Assembly: GCF_024438035.1 (NCBI RefSeq)
Contig: NZ_JANFQF010000001.1
Span: forward strand, 248,001-312,000
Source: Rhodococcus tibetensis
GTDB taxonomy: Bacteria; Actinomycetota; Actinomycetes; Mycobacteriales; Mycobacteriaceae
DNA: 64,000 bases
Direction: 5' to 3'
A program made the translations under genes and the position numbers. Under the pieces are notes generated by a model. It saw only the letters and a program-made list of their open reading frames with translations, had not been told where the DNA came from and searched no databases. Shown here piece after piece: positions 25,937 to 34,907 of the stretch. Position 1 is the stretch's first letter, and every line of letters begins with the position of its first letter.

Positions 25937-26067
25937 CAAGCGGGTACTGCCCGAAGCGGATTGGCGACCGGTCACCAATCCTTCGGCAACATCGAGCGCT
26001 ATGTTTGGATTCGTTCCACTGACCGGTGCCTGAATCGGCCTAGCCGGTCCTACGCCAGAATGGTGGC

Positions 26068-27247
26068 GTGCTGCCTGTCAGAAAGGTCCTGTTCTCCTTC
26101 GCCGGCGGGATAGGCCATCTGAATCTGATGCTCCCGGTCGCAAGAGCGCTCCGCAATGCCGGGCACGCTGTCGGCGTATGCGGCCAAGCGAACATCATTG
26201 ACGGCACGAGCGGATTCGACGCGTACTTTCCGTGCGGAAGTTCGGCCCCACCGCCTACGGACCAGTCGACGGGCATACTCGCCGGCCCAGATCTCGACCA
26301 CGAGTTCTCCGTGATCGGCGCGTATTTCGCGGGCGCTCTCGCAACCAGGCGCTTGCGCGACGTTCGGCAGAGCATCGATCGCTGGGCGCCGGATCTACTG
26401 GTCTGCGACGAGATGGACTTCGGAGCCATGATCGCGGCCGAACAGGCCGAGATCCCGCGCGTCGTCGTCAACGTCATCGCCTCCGGCGCTTTGACCCGCG
26501 TCGAACACATCCATGAGCCAGTAGCGCGGCTCCGAGCAGTACACGGCCTGCGGGACGATCCCGGCTGCACAGAGTTGACCCGGAACCTCATCGTTTCACC
26601 CGTTCCGCCGTCCTTCCGGCACCCCGACTTCCCGCTTGCCGAAACTGCGGTATCGGTCCGGCCGGAATTCGATCGCGACACCGGCCGGCAGGCTGCCGTT
26701 GACTGGCTTGCCGCAGGAGACGAGCCGGGTCGGGTGTACCTGACGCTGGGCACCGTCTTCAACACCGAGTCCGGTGACTTGTTCATCCGCGTCCTCGAGG
26801 GATTGCGACGGCTCCCTGTGCGCGTTCTCGCGACGGTCGGTATGAACATCGATCCGGCCAGCATCCCGGTCGTCGCCGACAACGTCCGGATCGAAACGCT
26901 TCGTACCCCAATCGGCCGTGCTTCCGCATTGTGATCTCGTCGTCAACCACGCGGGTTCGGGGAGTGTCATCGGCGCGCTGGCTTGGGGCGCCCCTGTGAT
27001 CGCCCTTCCGATGGGGGCGGATCAGGAACTCAACGCCGAACGGCTGACAGCCCTCGACGCTGGGATCACGCTCGATCCGATGACGCTGACGTCGGATGAG
27101 ATCCGCCGATCCGCACTCAGTACTTTGGCCTCGGATTCCTTACGTCTCGGCGCACAAAGGGTGTGCGAAGAGATCGACGAAATACCATCCCCTACAACGA
27201 TAATCGAAGATTGTGAACGTCTGATGGGTCAGGGAAGGTCGTGCTGA
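26068..27247 (+). pseudogene. Family 1 (macrolide-type) glycosyltransferase gene broken by one inserted base
   Basis: From GTG 26068 the N-terminal half reads FSFAGGIGHLNLMLPVARAL, a GT1 acceptor domain, and runs to NVRIETL, where it shifts into a premature stop. The C-terminal nucleotide-sugar domain (LPHCDLVVNHAGSGSVIGAL, GAPVIALPMGADQELNAERL) continues in another frame to TGA 27247. Removing the C at 26899 makes ACG-TTC-GTA and joins the halves as ETFVPQSAVLPHCD, giving 393 codons. This is the classic UGT/MGT layout that glycosylates small lipophilic acceptors. Either recent inactivation or a base error. Confidence 0.82.
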
Positions 27248-27363
27248 ACCGGCACCAGTGGCCGAACCATGAAACCGTCCGACGTCGAGCCTGCGGCCCG
27301 TGCCACAAGCGGACCCCTGAGAGGACGGCTGGACCAAGGTTGCGCTTCACCCCCTCAGGACTC

Positions 27364-28167
27364 TCAGCGTGCCGGTTCGAAACCCGCCAGCATCTGCTCG
27401 AGGGCGGCCTGGTCGGGACCGACGAAGGCATCGGCCTGCGGGGCGGCGGCGAGCATCTCGAGATACTCGGCGGTGCGGCCGTCTGCCGGTGGAAGGTGAG
27501 TGCTCAGGAGCCGTTGGGGTTCGAGAGCACTCAGGGCCGCCACGGTGGCCATGAATTTCTCCTGGTCCACCGTGTGCACCCAGGGGCTGTCCACTGTGGC
27601 CCACAGATGCTGGGCGGCGCGTACGGCACTCGGCAGGCAGTAGCCGATGTCGTCGGCGGTGGCGAGCTCCGCGGTCTCCAGCGGGGCCCCGAAGCAGTCG
27701 GACGAGAAGTAGGATCCGCTGCGGTCGTCGAAGCAACCGACCGTGCTCGGATTGTCGAACAGCGGCGGACGCAGCGCGGTCAGCCGTCGGTCGCCGACGT
27801 CGAGGGATTGCCCGGGGTTGAGCAGGTACACGCGGTCCAACGGGACGGGCCGTTCGCACGACATGATGCCGACACCGGCGAAGGTGGTGATCAGCCGGGC
27901 GTGGGGTGCCTGGTCGAGCAAGTCGAAGAGCGAGCCGGTGTGATCGCGGTCCGGATGGGTCAGCCACACCCATTCGATGTCGGCGGGGTCGACCACCGAT
28001 CCGAGTGCCTCCAGGAACCCGCGGCCGGGCAGACTCAGTCCGGTGTCCACGACCACCGGTTCGGCGGCCCGGAGAACGTAGGCGTTCACCGGGAGATGTC
28101 CGATGCCGGGTACTTCCAGTTCGTCGCTGAGGACCACGATGTCGGGACGTATTCTGTTGATGCGCAT
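27364..28167 (-). CDS. Metallo-beta-lactamase-fold protein, ODP-like
   Basis: This 267-residue protein starts at ATG 28167 behind GAGGAGAG. The metal motif reads THPDRDHTG near residue 70, further ligands fit SSDCFGAP and LSTHLPPADG, and the core starts with VNAYVLRAAEPVVVDTG. This pattern is that of the diiron flavodiiron-like (ODP) branch rather than of lactamases, so oxygen or electron-transfer chemistry is possible. It lies 11 bases after the deazaflavin-type gene and is probably co-transcribed with it. Confidence 0.85.
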   Translation of the reverse strand: MRINRIRPDIVVLSDELEVPGIGHLPVNAYVLRAAEPVVVDTGLSLPGRGFLEALGSVVDPADIEWVWLTHPDRDHTGSLFDLLDQAPHARLITTFAGVGIMSCERPVPLDRVYLLNPGQSLDVGDRRLTALRPPLFDNPSTVGCFDDRSGSYFSSDCFGAPLETAELATADDIGYCLPSAVRAAQHLWATVDSPWVHTVDQEKFMATVAALSALEPQRLLSTHLPPADGRTAEYLEMLAAAPQADAFVGPDQAALEQMLAGFEPAR

Positions 28168-28178
28168 GGGAACTCTCC

Positions 28179-28649
28179 TCAGTCGTCGTAGTCGACGCGG
28201 ATCAGCGACCGGGCGATCTCGGCCAGCTCGGCTTCGGTCGGCACGTATCCCCTGGGAACCTTCAGGCCGAGTTCGAACGGCGACGCCCCGTCGTCGAGAG
28301 CGGCACGGAATGCGGCGCCTGCCTCGGCAGGGGTGGCATCGAGCAACAGTGCGCGCCCCCGGCGAACCCGGCCGCGGTGGGTGACCGTCACGGGTGCGCC
28401 GCCGGCGAAGTTGAACCGCCACGGCCGCTCGGTGAAGATCAGCGTGCCACCGTCGACGTCGTGCAGGCACACCGGCACCCGCATGATGCGCCCAGTACGC
28501 CGTCCGGTGAACTCGATCAGTCCTTGGCGCCGAATGCGCCGACCCCAGGACCGGGTCGTGAGGGCACGCCGGACCAACGGATTGACCAGCCGCATCAATT
28601 GGGGAGACGGGGGACTCAGCCGCACATTCGCGGTATCGGGCTTGGACAT
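28179..28649 (-). CDS. Deazaflavin-dependent nitroreductase (DUF385) family protein
   Basis: This 156-residue protein carries LIEFTGRRTGRIMRVPVCL, the family signature that contacts F420 in Ddn-like proteins, and a later RFNFAGGAPVTVTHRGR strand pair. Rhodococci make F420. The product may use F420 or merely share the split beta-barrel fold. It is first in a two-gene unit with the MBL-fold gene and divergent from the LuxR-type regulator. Confidence 0.75.
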   Translation of the reverse strand: MSKPDTANVRLSPPSPQLMRLVNPLVRRALTTRSWGRRIRRQGLIEFTGRRTGRIMRVPVCLHDVDGGTLIFTERPWRFNFAGGAPVTVTHRGRVRRGRALLLDATPAEAGAAFRAALDDGASPFELGLKVPRGYVPTEAELAEIARSLIRVDYDD

Positions 28650-28737
28650 GTCCCCGACGCTAGGCCCGGCACGGCGGGGGCACCATTCCAGATTTCTGGT
28701 ATTTCCGGCGGTCGATCCGGGCTCCTACTATTGACGA

Positions 28738-29898
28738 GTGAGCACGGATTCCGTGCAGTGCGCGGCCGACAAGATCGCACGAGTGTGCGCCGCACCGCGC
28801 GGCCTCGTCGCGTTGTGGCAGGACGCATCGGAGGTCGTCGCCGGGGTGGTCCCGTACTACTGGACGCCGTGCTGGTTTACGGTCGACCCGTTGTCTTTGC
28901 TGATGACCAGCCACTATCACTTCGGCATGGACGAGTTTCCCCGTGAGTGGCTGGCCGCCGAGTACTACGAGGACGATGTCCAGTCGGTACCCGGTGTAAT
29001 GGGTTCGGCCACTGGGATTTCCACGCTGCACGACGCAGCTGAGGGTGATCCGTCGCGCAGCCCGCGCTGGCGTCGAAACCGCACACTCGGTGGCGATCAG
29101 GAGTTGATCGCCCGATTACGCACCCGCTCCGGCGAGAACTGGGGAGCGCTCTCGCTCTACCGGGACGAGGGCATGCCCCTGTTCACCGACACGGAGAAGT
29201 CTTTCCTCCGTGAGATTTCGCCGGTCCTCGCCGGCGGCGCCCGACGTGCGTTGCTGTACGGGCAGGCGAAGGAGCCGGAATATTCCGATTCGCCGGGCCT
29301 GCTCGTCCTCGACCACAATTGGGACATCGAGTCCGCCACCCCTGGTGTCGACCGTTGGATGGCAGATCTTCCCGGCGGGAACTGGGATCGCGGCGAGTTG
29401 CCGGCCGCCGTGATAGCTCTCGCCGCCCGGGTGCTGCGTTCCGCGGAAGACCGCGATCACGTGGGCGAGGTCGCGCTCTCACGGGTGCTTTCCCGCTCCG
29501 GAGCGTGGCTGGTACTGCACGGTGCGTGCCTCGCATCGACCGGCACCCAGCGGATCGCCGTGATCGTCGAACCCGCGCACCCCAGCCGGCTCTACCCCCT
29601 GCTGATGTCGGCCTACGGGCTGACCGAGCGCGAGAAGGAAGTCACCGCGATGGTGCTGCAGGGGGCGTCGACCTCGCAGATCTCGGCCGCACTCTCCGTA
29701 TCTGCGTACACCGTCCAGAAACATCTCGAGAGCATCTTCGACAAGACCGGCGTCCGCAGCCGACGCGACCTGGTCGGCAGGGTGTTCTTTCACCACTACG
29801 AACCACGGTTCCGCGACAACGAGAAACGCACGCTCGCCGACCGGCCGCTGCGGGGTGGCCCCTGGCCCGCGGATCGTCGGCGCCGCACAGGTCAGTAG
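28738..29898 (+). CDS. LuxR-type transcriptional regulator with GAF-like sensor
   Basis: The product has 386 residues from GTG 28738. The first 280 residues resemble a GAF-like ligand module. The C-terminal LuxR helix-turn-helix spans YGLTEREKEVTAMVLQG, TSQISAALSVSAYTVQKHL and SIFDKTGVRSRRDLVGR. There is no receiver domain. It is divergently placed against the deazaflavin/MBL pair, so that pair is a plausible target. Confidence 0.9.
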   Translation: MSTDSVQCAADKIARVCAAPRGLVALWQDASEVVAGVVPYYWTPCWFTVDPLSLLMTSHYHFGMDEFPREWLAAEYYEDDVQSVPGVMGSATGISTLHDAAEGDPSRSPRWRRNRTLGGDQELIARLRTRSGENWGALSLYRDEGMPLFTDTEKSFLREISPVLAGGARRALLYGQAKEPEYSDSPGLLVLDHNWDIESATPGVDRWMADLPGGNWDRGELPAAVIALAARVLRSAEDRDHVGEVALSRVLSRSGAWLVLHGACLASTGTQRIAVIVEPAHPSRLYPLLMSAYGLTEREKEVTAMVLQGASTSQISAALSVSAYTVQKHLESIFDKTGVRSRRDLVGRVFFHHYEPRFRDNEKRTLADRPLRGGPWPADRRRRTGQ

Positions 29899-29954
29899 AC
29901 GATCGGTGACCGGAGTCCACTCGAGCTGTGGTCAATCGCCATCAGCCGATAGCT

Positions 29955-30452
29955 TCAGTCTGGTGTGCGCTCGGTGGACTCTGACATGAGCAGTTGCTCG
30001 GACAGCAGCTCGAGTGCCTGTCGTGCGTAGCCACGCCACATCGAGGTGACCAGCGGCATGACGAGTGCCCCAATGCCCCTCGAGTGCAGGACCCATCGCC
30101 AGGTGATCTTGGTTCCGGTTCCGTGTGGAACGAACTCCCACGTTCCGTCGATGCTGTCTACCAGCGGCCGCAGCGGGCCGGTGATGTCGCTGAGCCGGTA
30201 ACTGAACGAGTGCGGGGCATCGACGCCTGTCAGCAGCTCGCGCATCGTTCCACCGTCAGTGGTGACCACTGTGCGCGACTGTCCGACCCGGCCCCAGATC
30301 CCGTCCTGCCCGCGGACCTGCTTGATGGGCGGCAGCAGGGCGTAGCGGCGGGAGAAGATCGCGGTCAGCGGGATCGGCAGCGTCACGTCGAAGGCTTGCT
30401 CGGGCGCGATCGGGATCGCCCGCGACTGCTCGACTGTGGAAGGCGTGGCCAT
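29955..30452 (-). CDS. SRPBCC (polyketide cyclase-like) family protein
   Basis: The product has 165 residues from ATG 30452, with a GTG three bases earlier. It has the START-like fold pattern: an opening strand SRAIPIAPEQAFDVTL, a central antiparallel sheet (FSYRLSDITG, TWEFVPHGTGTKITWRWVL) and a long C-terminal helix. It would bind a hydrophobic ligand in the cytoplasm; ligand unknown. Confidence 0.8.
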   Translation of the reverse strand: MATPSTVEQSRAIPIAPEQAFDVTLPIPLTAIFSRRYALLPPIKQVRGQDGIWGRVGQSRTVVTTDGGTMRELLTGVDAPHSFSYRLSDITGPLRPLVDSIDGTWEFVPHGTGTKITWRWVLHSRGIGALVMPLVTSMWRGYARQALELLSEQLLMSESTERTPD

Positions 30453-30495
30453 CACGCAAGCCTAACTGAGGCGGGCGAAGGCCAGCGAGGGAACG

Positions 30496-30651
30496 TCATG
30501 TAGGCCTGCGGCCGCACAGGTACCCGCCAAGCTCGCTGGTCTGCGTGGTGTGGAACCGAACCTGCTCGTCGCTAGGGGTCGTCCACCCGAACACGCCCTC
30601 GCGGTCGGCGATGAAGCCGTCCACGGAGACGCTCATCGAATAAATCAGCAC
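30496..30651 (-). pseudogene. N-terminal remnant of a RibD/DHFR-like reductase gene
   Basis: The frame GTG 30651 to TGA 30496 (51 residues) reads VLIYSMSVSVDGFIADREG and HTTQTSELGGYLCGRR, the exact opening of the dihydrofolate-reductase-like (RibD C-terminal) family. Full proteins have about 180 residues; here the frame stops right after the first helix. The remaining C-terminal two thirds is missing, and SRPBCC gene sequence follows. Confidence 0.75.
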
Positions 30652-30840
30652 GGGTTTCAGATCGGGCCGGAGTGACCGACGATGATCGGTAATGAGTCAA
30701 CCTTTTGGCTCGGCCTCGGGCTCTCCTTTTCTTCTGCGGGGCCTTCGTGTCGCGGTCCTGCAGCATCGTCGCCCGCGCAACAAGGTCGCTGAAACTGTTG
30801 CACAGTGGCGAGGGCGAGGGGGAGCAGGCGTCGGATTACC

Positions 30841-31266
30841 TCAGTCGGGCACGTTGTCTGCGTGACCGAGATCCCGGAGGGCCCCGCGCAGCTTGGTCAT
30901 GGCCTCGTCCTGCGACTCCTGAGACGGATCAGGATCGGCATTGCTGATGTTGAAATCACCGAGGTCGTACGCGGGGAAGACGTGCACGTGCAGGTGAGGG
31001 ACCTCGAGTCCGGCGATCAACAGGCCGGCGCGGGGGGCGTCGAACGCCGGACCCACGGCCTGCCCGATCGTGCGGGCCACATTCATGACCTTGGTCCACA
31101 GCTCGCCGTCGACCTCCTGCCAGTGGTCCACTTCCTTCCGGGGCACGATCAGGGTGTGGCCCTGCGTGACGGGTGCGATGGTGAGGAACGCGACCACGTC
31201 CTCGTCCTCCCACACGAATCGTCCGGGCAGATCTCCGTTGATGATTGCGCTGAATACAGATCCCAT
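30841..31266 (-). CDS. HIT-family hydrolase
   Basis: This 141-residue histidine-triad nucleotide hydrolase or transferase has the catalytic motif HLHVHVFP near residue 90 and the N-terminal [16 protein letters not shown] segment. [18 protein letters not shown] is standard. Such enzymes cleave nucleoside phosphoramidates or AMP esters. A second HIT gene lies at 43299. Confidence 0.92.
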   Translation of the reverse strand: MGSVFSAIINGDLPGRFVWEDEDVVAFLTIAPVTQGHTLIVPRKEVDHWQEVDGELWTKVMNVARTIGQAVGPAFDAPRAGLLIAGLEVPHLHVHVFPAYDLGDFNISNADPDPSQESQDEAMTKLRGALRDLGHADNVPD

Positions 31267-31351
31267 GACCCGAGATTAATCGTTTGCCATTGACAGGAAA
31301 CTCGCAGGCCGTGTCCAGGGAGGCCGGAGCGTACGGGCCGATCTTGTACTC

Positions 31352-32596
31352 ATGACGACGAATTCCCTCTCCCGCGCATCGAGTGCACCGGTACGAACCG
31401 AGACCTCGCCGACCTCGCCCGTGCTGGACGTTGTCGTGCCGGTGTACAACGAGGAAGCCGGCCTCGAACGCTGCGTGCGCCAGCTGCGGCGGCACCTCGA
31501 CGACAGCGTTCCCTACTCCGCTCGCATCACCATCGCCGACAACGCCAGTGTCGACGCCACCCTCGCGGTGGCGGAACGGCTAGCCGCCGAAGTTCCCGAT
31601 GTTCGCGTCGTCCACCTCGACCAGAAGGGGCGGGGCCGGGCGCTGCGGGCGGTGTGGAGTGCATCGGACGCCGAGGTCGTGGCCTACATGGACGTAGACC
31701 TGTCGACGGACCTCAACGCCCTCATGCCGCTGATCGCGCCCCTGCTGTCGGGGCATTCGGACATCGCGATCGGTTCGCGGCTCGTCCGCTCGTCCCGTGT
31801 GGTCCGGGGTCCTAAGCGCGAATTCATCTCCCGCAGCTACAACCTCATCCTCCGTGGAGCACTGCACGCACGATTCTCGGACGCACAGTGCGGGTTCAAG
31901 GCGATGCGGGCGGACATAGCCCAGCGCCTGCTCCCGCTTGTCGAGGACACCGGCTGGTTCTTCGACACCGAACTGCTGGTCCTCGCCGAGCGTGCGGGCC
32001 TGCGCATCCACGAAGTCCCGGTCGACTGGGTCGACGACCCGGACAGTCGGGTCGACATCGTCGCGACCGCGGTCGCCGACCTGAAGGGGGTCTGGCGGGT
32101 CGGCCGCGCGCTGTCCACGGGCTCGTTGCCGCTGGGCAGCCTTCGCACCAGTTTCGGTCGTGAGCCGCTCGTCCCGGGCGTGCCCCGGGGAATGGTCGGG
32201 CAGCTGGTCAGATTCGCGGTGATCGGAGTGGCGTCCACTCTGGCCTACGCGCTGCTGTACCTGGTTCTCCATCCGATCATGGGCGCGCAGTGGGCCAACG
32301 CGGCATCACTCCTCGTGACCGCCGTGCTCAACACGGCAGCGAATCGTGCGTTCACCTTCGGGGTGCGTGGAACGCAGGGCGCAGCCCGGCATCAAGTACA
32401 GGGGCTACTCGTGTTCGCTTTCGGCCTGCTCCTCACCAGCGGATCCCTCTTCGTCCTCCACGCGGCAGCTCCCGATGCATCCAAGCACGTCGAACTCGCC
32501 GTCCTCGTTCTCGCCAATCTCGTCGCCACCATCACTCGTTTCATAGCCCTTCGCTGGGTGTTCCGGAACGCACGCCCCGAAGGAGTTCACGCATGA
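31352..32596 (+). CDS. Polyprenol-phosphate glycosyltransferase with GtrA domain
   Basis: This 414-residue fusion opens with a GT2 catalytic domain (VVVPVYNEEAGLERC, metal motif YMDVDLSTD, QCGFKAMRAD, VPVDWVDDPDS) that would load a sugar onto a lipid phosphate. A C-terminal GtrA-type four-helix membrane domain (LVRFAVIGVASTLAYALLY to RFIALRWVFRN) follows. The stop overlaps the start of the membrane glycosyltransferase (ATGA). Together they look like donor-making and donor-using enzymes for cell-envelope glycosylation. Confidence 0.92.
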   Translation: MTTNSLSRASSAPVRTETSPTSPVLDVVVPVYNEEAGLERCVRQLRRHLDDSVPYSARITIADNASVDATLAVAERLAAEVPDVRVVHLDQKGRGRALRAVWSASDAEVVAYMDVDLSTDLNALMPLIAPLLSGHSDIAIGSRLVRSSRVVRGPKREFISRSYNLILRGALHARFSDAQCGFKAMRADIAQRLLPLVEDTGWFFDTELLVLAERAGLRIHEVPVDWVDDPDSRVDIVATAVADLKGVWRVGRALSTGSLPLGSLRTSFGREPLVPGVPRGMVGQLVRFAVIGVASTLAYALLYLVLHPIMGAQWANAASLLVTAVLNTAANRAFTFGVRGTQGAARHQVQGLLVFAFGLLLTSGSLFVLHAAAPDASKHVELAVLVLANLVATITRFIALRWVFRNARPEGVHA

Positions 32597-34695
32597 CGAC
32601 GACCCTCGAACAACCGAAGGTCGACGCGGCCGAACCACCTCCCGCCCGGAGGCGGTGGGAGCCCTGGGCGCTCGGCGCCCTTCTGGTCGGGACCGCGGTC
32701 GCCTACCTCTGGGGGCTCGGCGCCTCCGGCTGGGCCAACTCGTTCTACGCGGCCGCGGTCCAGGCGGGTTCGGAATCGTGGAAGGCGTTCTTCTTCGGAT
32801 CCTCCGACGCCGCCAACTCCATCACCGTCGACAAGCCCCCGATGTCGCTGTGGCTGATGTCGCTGTCGGTCCGGGTCTTCGGCCTCAGCTCCTGGGCGAT
32901 GCTGGTACCGCAGGCACTGCTCGGCGTCGGTTCCGTCGCCCTGCTGTACGCCACGGTGAAGCGGTGGTTCGGCGCCCCGGCCGGTCTGCTCGCGGGTCTC
33001 GTGCTCGCGCTGACGCCGATCGCGGTGCTGATGTTCCGGTTCAACAATCCCGACGCCCTGCTGGTGCTGCTGATGATCGCCTCCGTGTGGGCGACGCTGC
33101 GGGCCGTGGAGGACGGACGCACCCGGTGGATGGTGCTGACCGGCGTGTTCGTCGGTTTTGGGTTCCTGACCAAGCAGCTTCAGGTGATGCTCGTCGTCCC
33201 GCCGCTCGCCCTGACCTATCTCGTCGCGGGTCCGCCGAAGTTCGGCAAACGCCTCGCCCAGTGCTTCGCCGCGCTCGGCGCGATGATCGTCTCCGCGGGC
33301 TGGTGGCTACTGATCGTCGAACTGTGGCCGGCGTCGTCGCGGCCCTGGATCGGCGGTTCGCAGAACAATTCGATCCTCGAACTCACGCTGGGCTACAACG
33401 GTCTCGGCCGGTTGAACGGTGAGGAGACCGGCAGCGTCACGCCTGGCGGTGGCGGTCGCGGGGACGCAGCAATCGCCATGGGCGAGGCCATGGCGAGCGA
33501 CGGCATGCCCCCGGGCGGCCCCGGTGGCGGTATCTGGGGCAGCACCGGCATCACGCGGATGTTCGAATCGGCTCAGGGCGGTCAGATCGCCTGGATGCTC
33601 CCGGCCGCACTGATCCTGCTGGTCGCCGGTCTCGCACTGCGCGGCAGGGCGCCTCGCGTCGACACCCAGCGCGCGTCGTTCCTCGTGTGGGGCCTGTGGC
33701 TGCTCTTCACCGGACTGACGTTCAGCTTCATGGCAGGTATCTTCCACGCGTACTACACCGTCGCACTCGCACCGGCGGTGGCTGCGCTGGTGGCGATCGG
33801 TTCGGTGACGCTGTGGCGTCGACGGGACACGCTGTGGGTGCGGGCGGTTCTCGCCGCGACACTGCTGGTCACCGCGGCCATGTCCTGGGTTCTGCTCGAA
33901 CGCAGCGCGTCGTTCGTGCCGTGGCTGAAATGGGCCGTGGTCGTCGTCGGCGTCGTCGCCGCGGCTGCCGTGCTGGTTCCTGCGCTGACCCGAGGCCGTG
34001 TCGCTGCCGTCGTCGCGCTGGCCGCGCTGTTCACCGGGCTCGCCGGACCGGCGGCCTACGCAGTCGACACCATCGCGACGCCGCACACCGGTTCGATCGT
34101 TTCGGCCGGACCCGACGTCGAAGGCGCCCGCGGCGGCCCCGGCGGAATGGGTGGCCCCGGAATGGGTGCCCCCGGCATGGACGGTGCCGGACGCATGGGC
34201 CGCTCGGACGGCGCCGCCGCACCCGCGATGCCGGGCGGTGCCGTCTCCGGCGCAACGGACGGCGCGGTGGCAGGAGCCCCCGACGGGATGGGCGGTATGG
34301 GTGCCATGGGCGCTGGCGCTGCCGGGGGACTGCTCTCCGGTAGCGAACCGGGCGCGGAACTGGTGGCGTTGCTCGAACAGGACTCCGGCAACTACACCTG
34401 GGTGGCAGCGGCCATCGGATCCAACAGCGCGTCCGGTTACCAGCTCGCCACTGAGGACCCGGTCATGCCGATCGGCGGTTTCAACGGCAGCGATCCGTCA
34501 CCCACGCTGGAGCAATTCCAGCAGTACGTGGCGGACGGCAAGATCCACTACTTCATCGCCGGCGGCCGAGGCGGCGGAATGGGTGGAGACGGAACTGCAT
34601 CGGAGATCTCGACGTGGGTGCAGGAGAACTTCACCGCTGTCACGGTCGACGGCGTGACCCTGTACGACCTGACCGCCCCTGTGAGTACTGATTAA
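32593..34695 (+). CDS. ArnT/PMT-like membrane glycosyltransferase with Gly/Met-rich periplasmic insert
   Basis: This 700-residue protein is of the GT-C class. Residues 30-500 hold about a dozen membrane helices, the first loop carrying the acidic/KPP motif SSDAANSITVDKPPMSLWL that binds a polyprenol-phosphate sugar. An insert at about 350-400 and the stretch at 510-590 are very rich in Gly, Met and Ala (GGMGGPGMGAPGMDGAGRMG). The C-terminal domain (LLEQDSGNYTWVAAAIGSN, YFIAGGRGGGMGG) is probably extracytoplasmic. Start ATG 32593 overlaps the upstream stop. It likely transfers sugars from the lipid carrier made by the upstream enzyme. Acceptor unknown. Confidence 0.9.
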   Translation: MTTTLEQPKVDAAEPPPARRRWEPWALGALLVGTAVAYLWGLGASGWANSFYAAAVQAGSESWKAFFFGSSDAANSITVDKPPMSLWLMSLSVRVFGLSSWAMLVPQALLGVGSVALLYATVKRWFGAPAGLLAGLVLALTPIAVLMFRFNNPDALLVLLMIASVWATLRAVEDGRTRWMVLTGVFVGFGFLTKQLQVMLVVPPLALTYLVAGPPKFGKRLAQCFAALGAMIVSAGWWLLIVELWPASSRPWIGGSQNNSILELTLGYNGLGRLNGEETGSVTPGGGGRGDAAIAMGEAMASDGMPPGGPGGGIWGSTGITRMFESAQGGQIAWMLPAALILLVAGLALRGRAPRVDTQRASFLVWGLWLLFTGLTFSFMAGIFHAYYTVALAPAVAALVAIGSVTLWRRRDTLWVRAVLAATLLVTAAMSWVLLERSASFVPWLKWAVVVVGVVAAAAVLVPALTRGRVAAVVALAALFTGLAGPAAYAVDTIATPHTGSIVSAGPDVEGARGGPGGMGGPGMGAPGMDGAGRMGRSDGAAAPAMPGGAVSGATDGAVAGAPDGMGGMGAMGAGAAGGLLSGSEPGAELVALLEQDSGNYTWVAAAIGSNSASGYQLATEDPVMPIGGFNGSDPSPTLEQFQQYVADGKIHYFIAGGRGGGMGGDGTASEISTWVQENFTAVTVDGVTLYDLTAPVSTD

Positions 34696-34725
34696 CCGCC
34701 CGCGGCTAATCAGTACTCACAGGGG
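34676..34725. terminator. Perfect 19-bp hairpin, stop codon inside the stem
   Basis: The arms 34676-34694 and 34707-34725 (core TGTGAGTACTGATTA and complement) surround a 12-base GC-rich loop. The TAA of the membrane glycosyltransferase and the TGA of the opposing ArsR remnant both lie in the structure. Confidence 0.85.
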
Positions 34726-34875
34726 GTGTTCCCCGACATCCGCGGCGGCGAGGGTGATGACCAGCAATGGCACCACCTTCGCCGCCGCGATGCGGTGGTG
34801 GTTCCTCGACTCCTGCTCGACGATGCGAGCCCCGCTGAGTGCGCGCAGGTGGTGGTAGAGCGCACGCTCCGGACA
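34717..34875 (-). pseudogene. Remnant of an ArsR-type winged-helix regulator gene
   Basis: The minus-strand frame encodes [19 protein letters not shown] followed by HHRIAAAKVVPLL, the recognition helix and wing of an ArsR/HTH_20 regulator, and stops at TGA 34717. The N-terminal part that should precede it is missing: purD begins on the other strand at 34908. About 45-50 codons of a roughly 100-200-codon gene remain. Confidence 0.65.
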
Positions 34876-34907
34876 TCCCGTTCCCCGCGGCCCGTAGGCT
34901 GACACCC

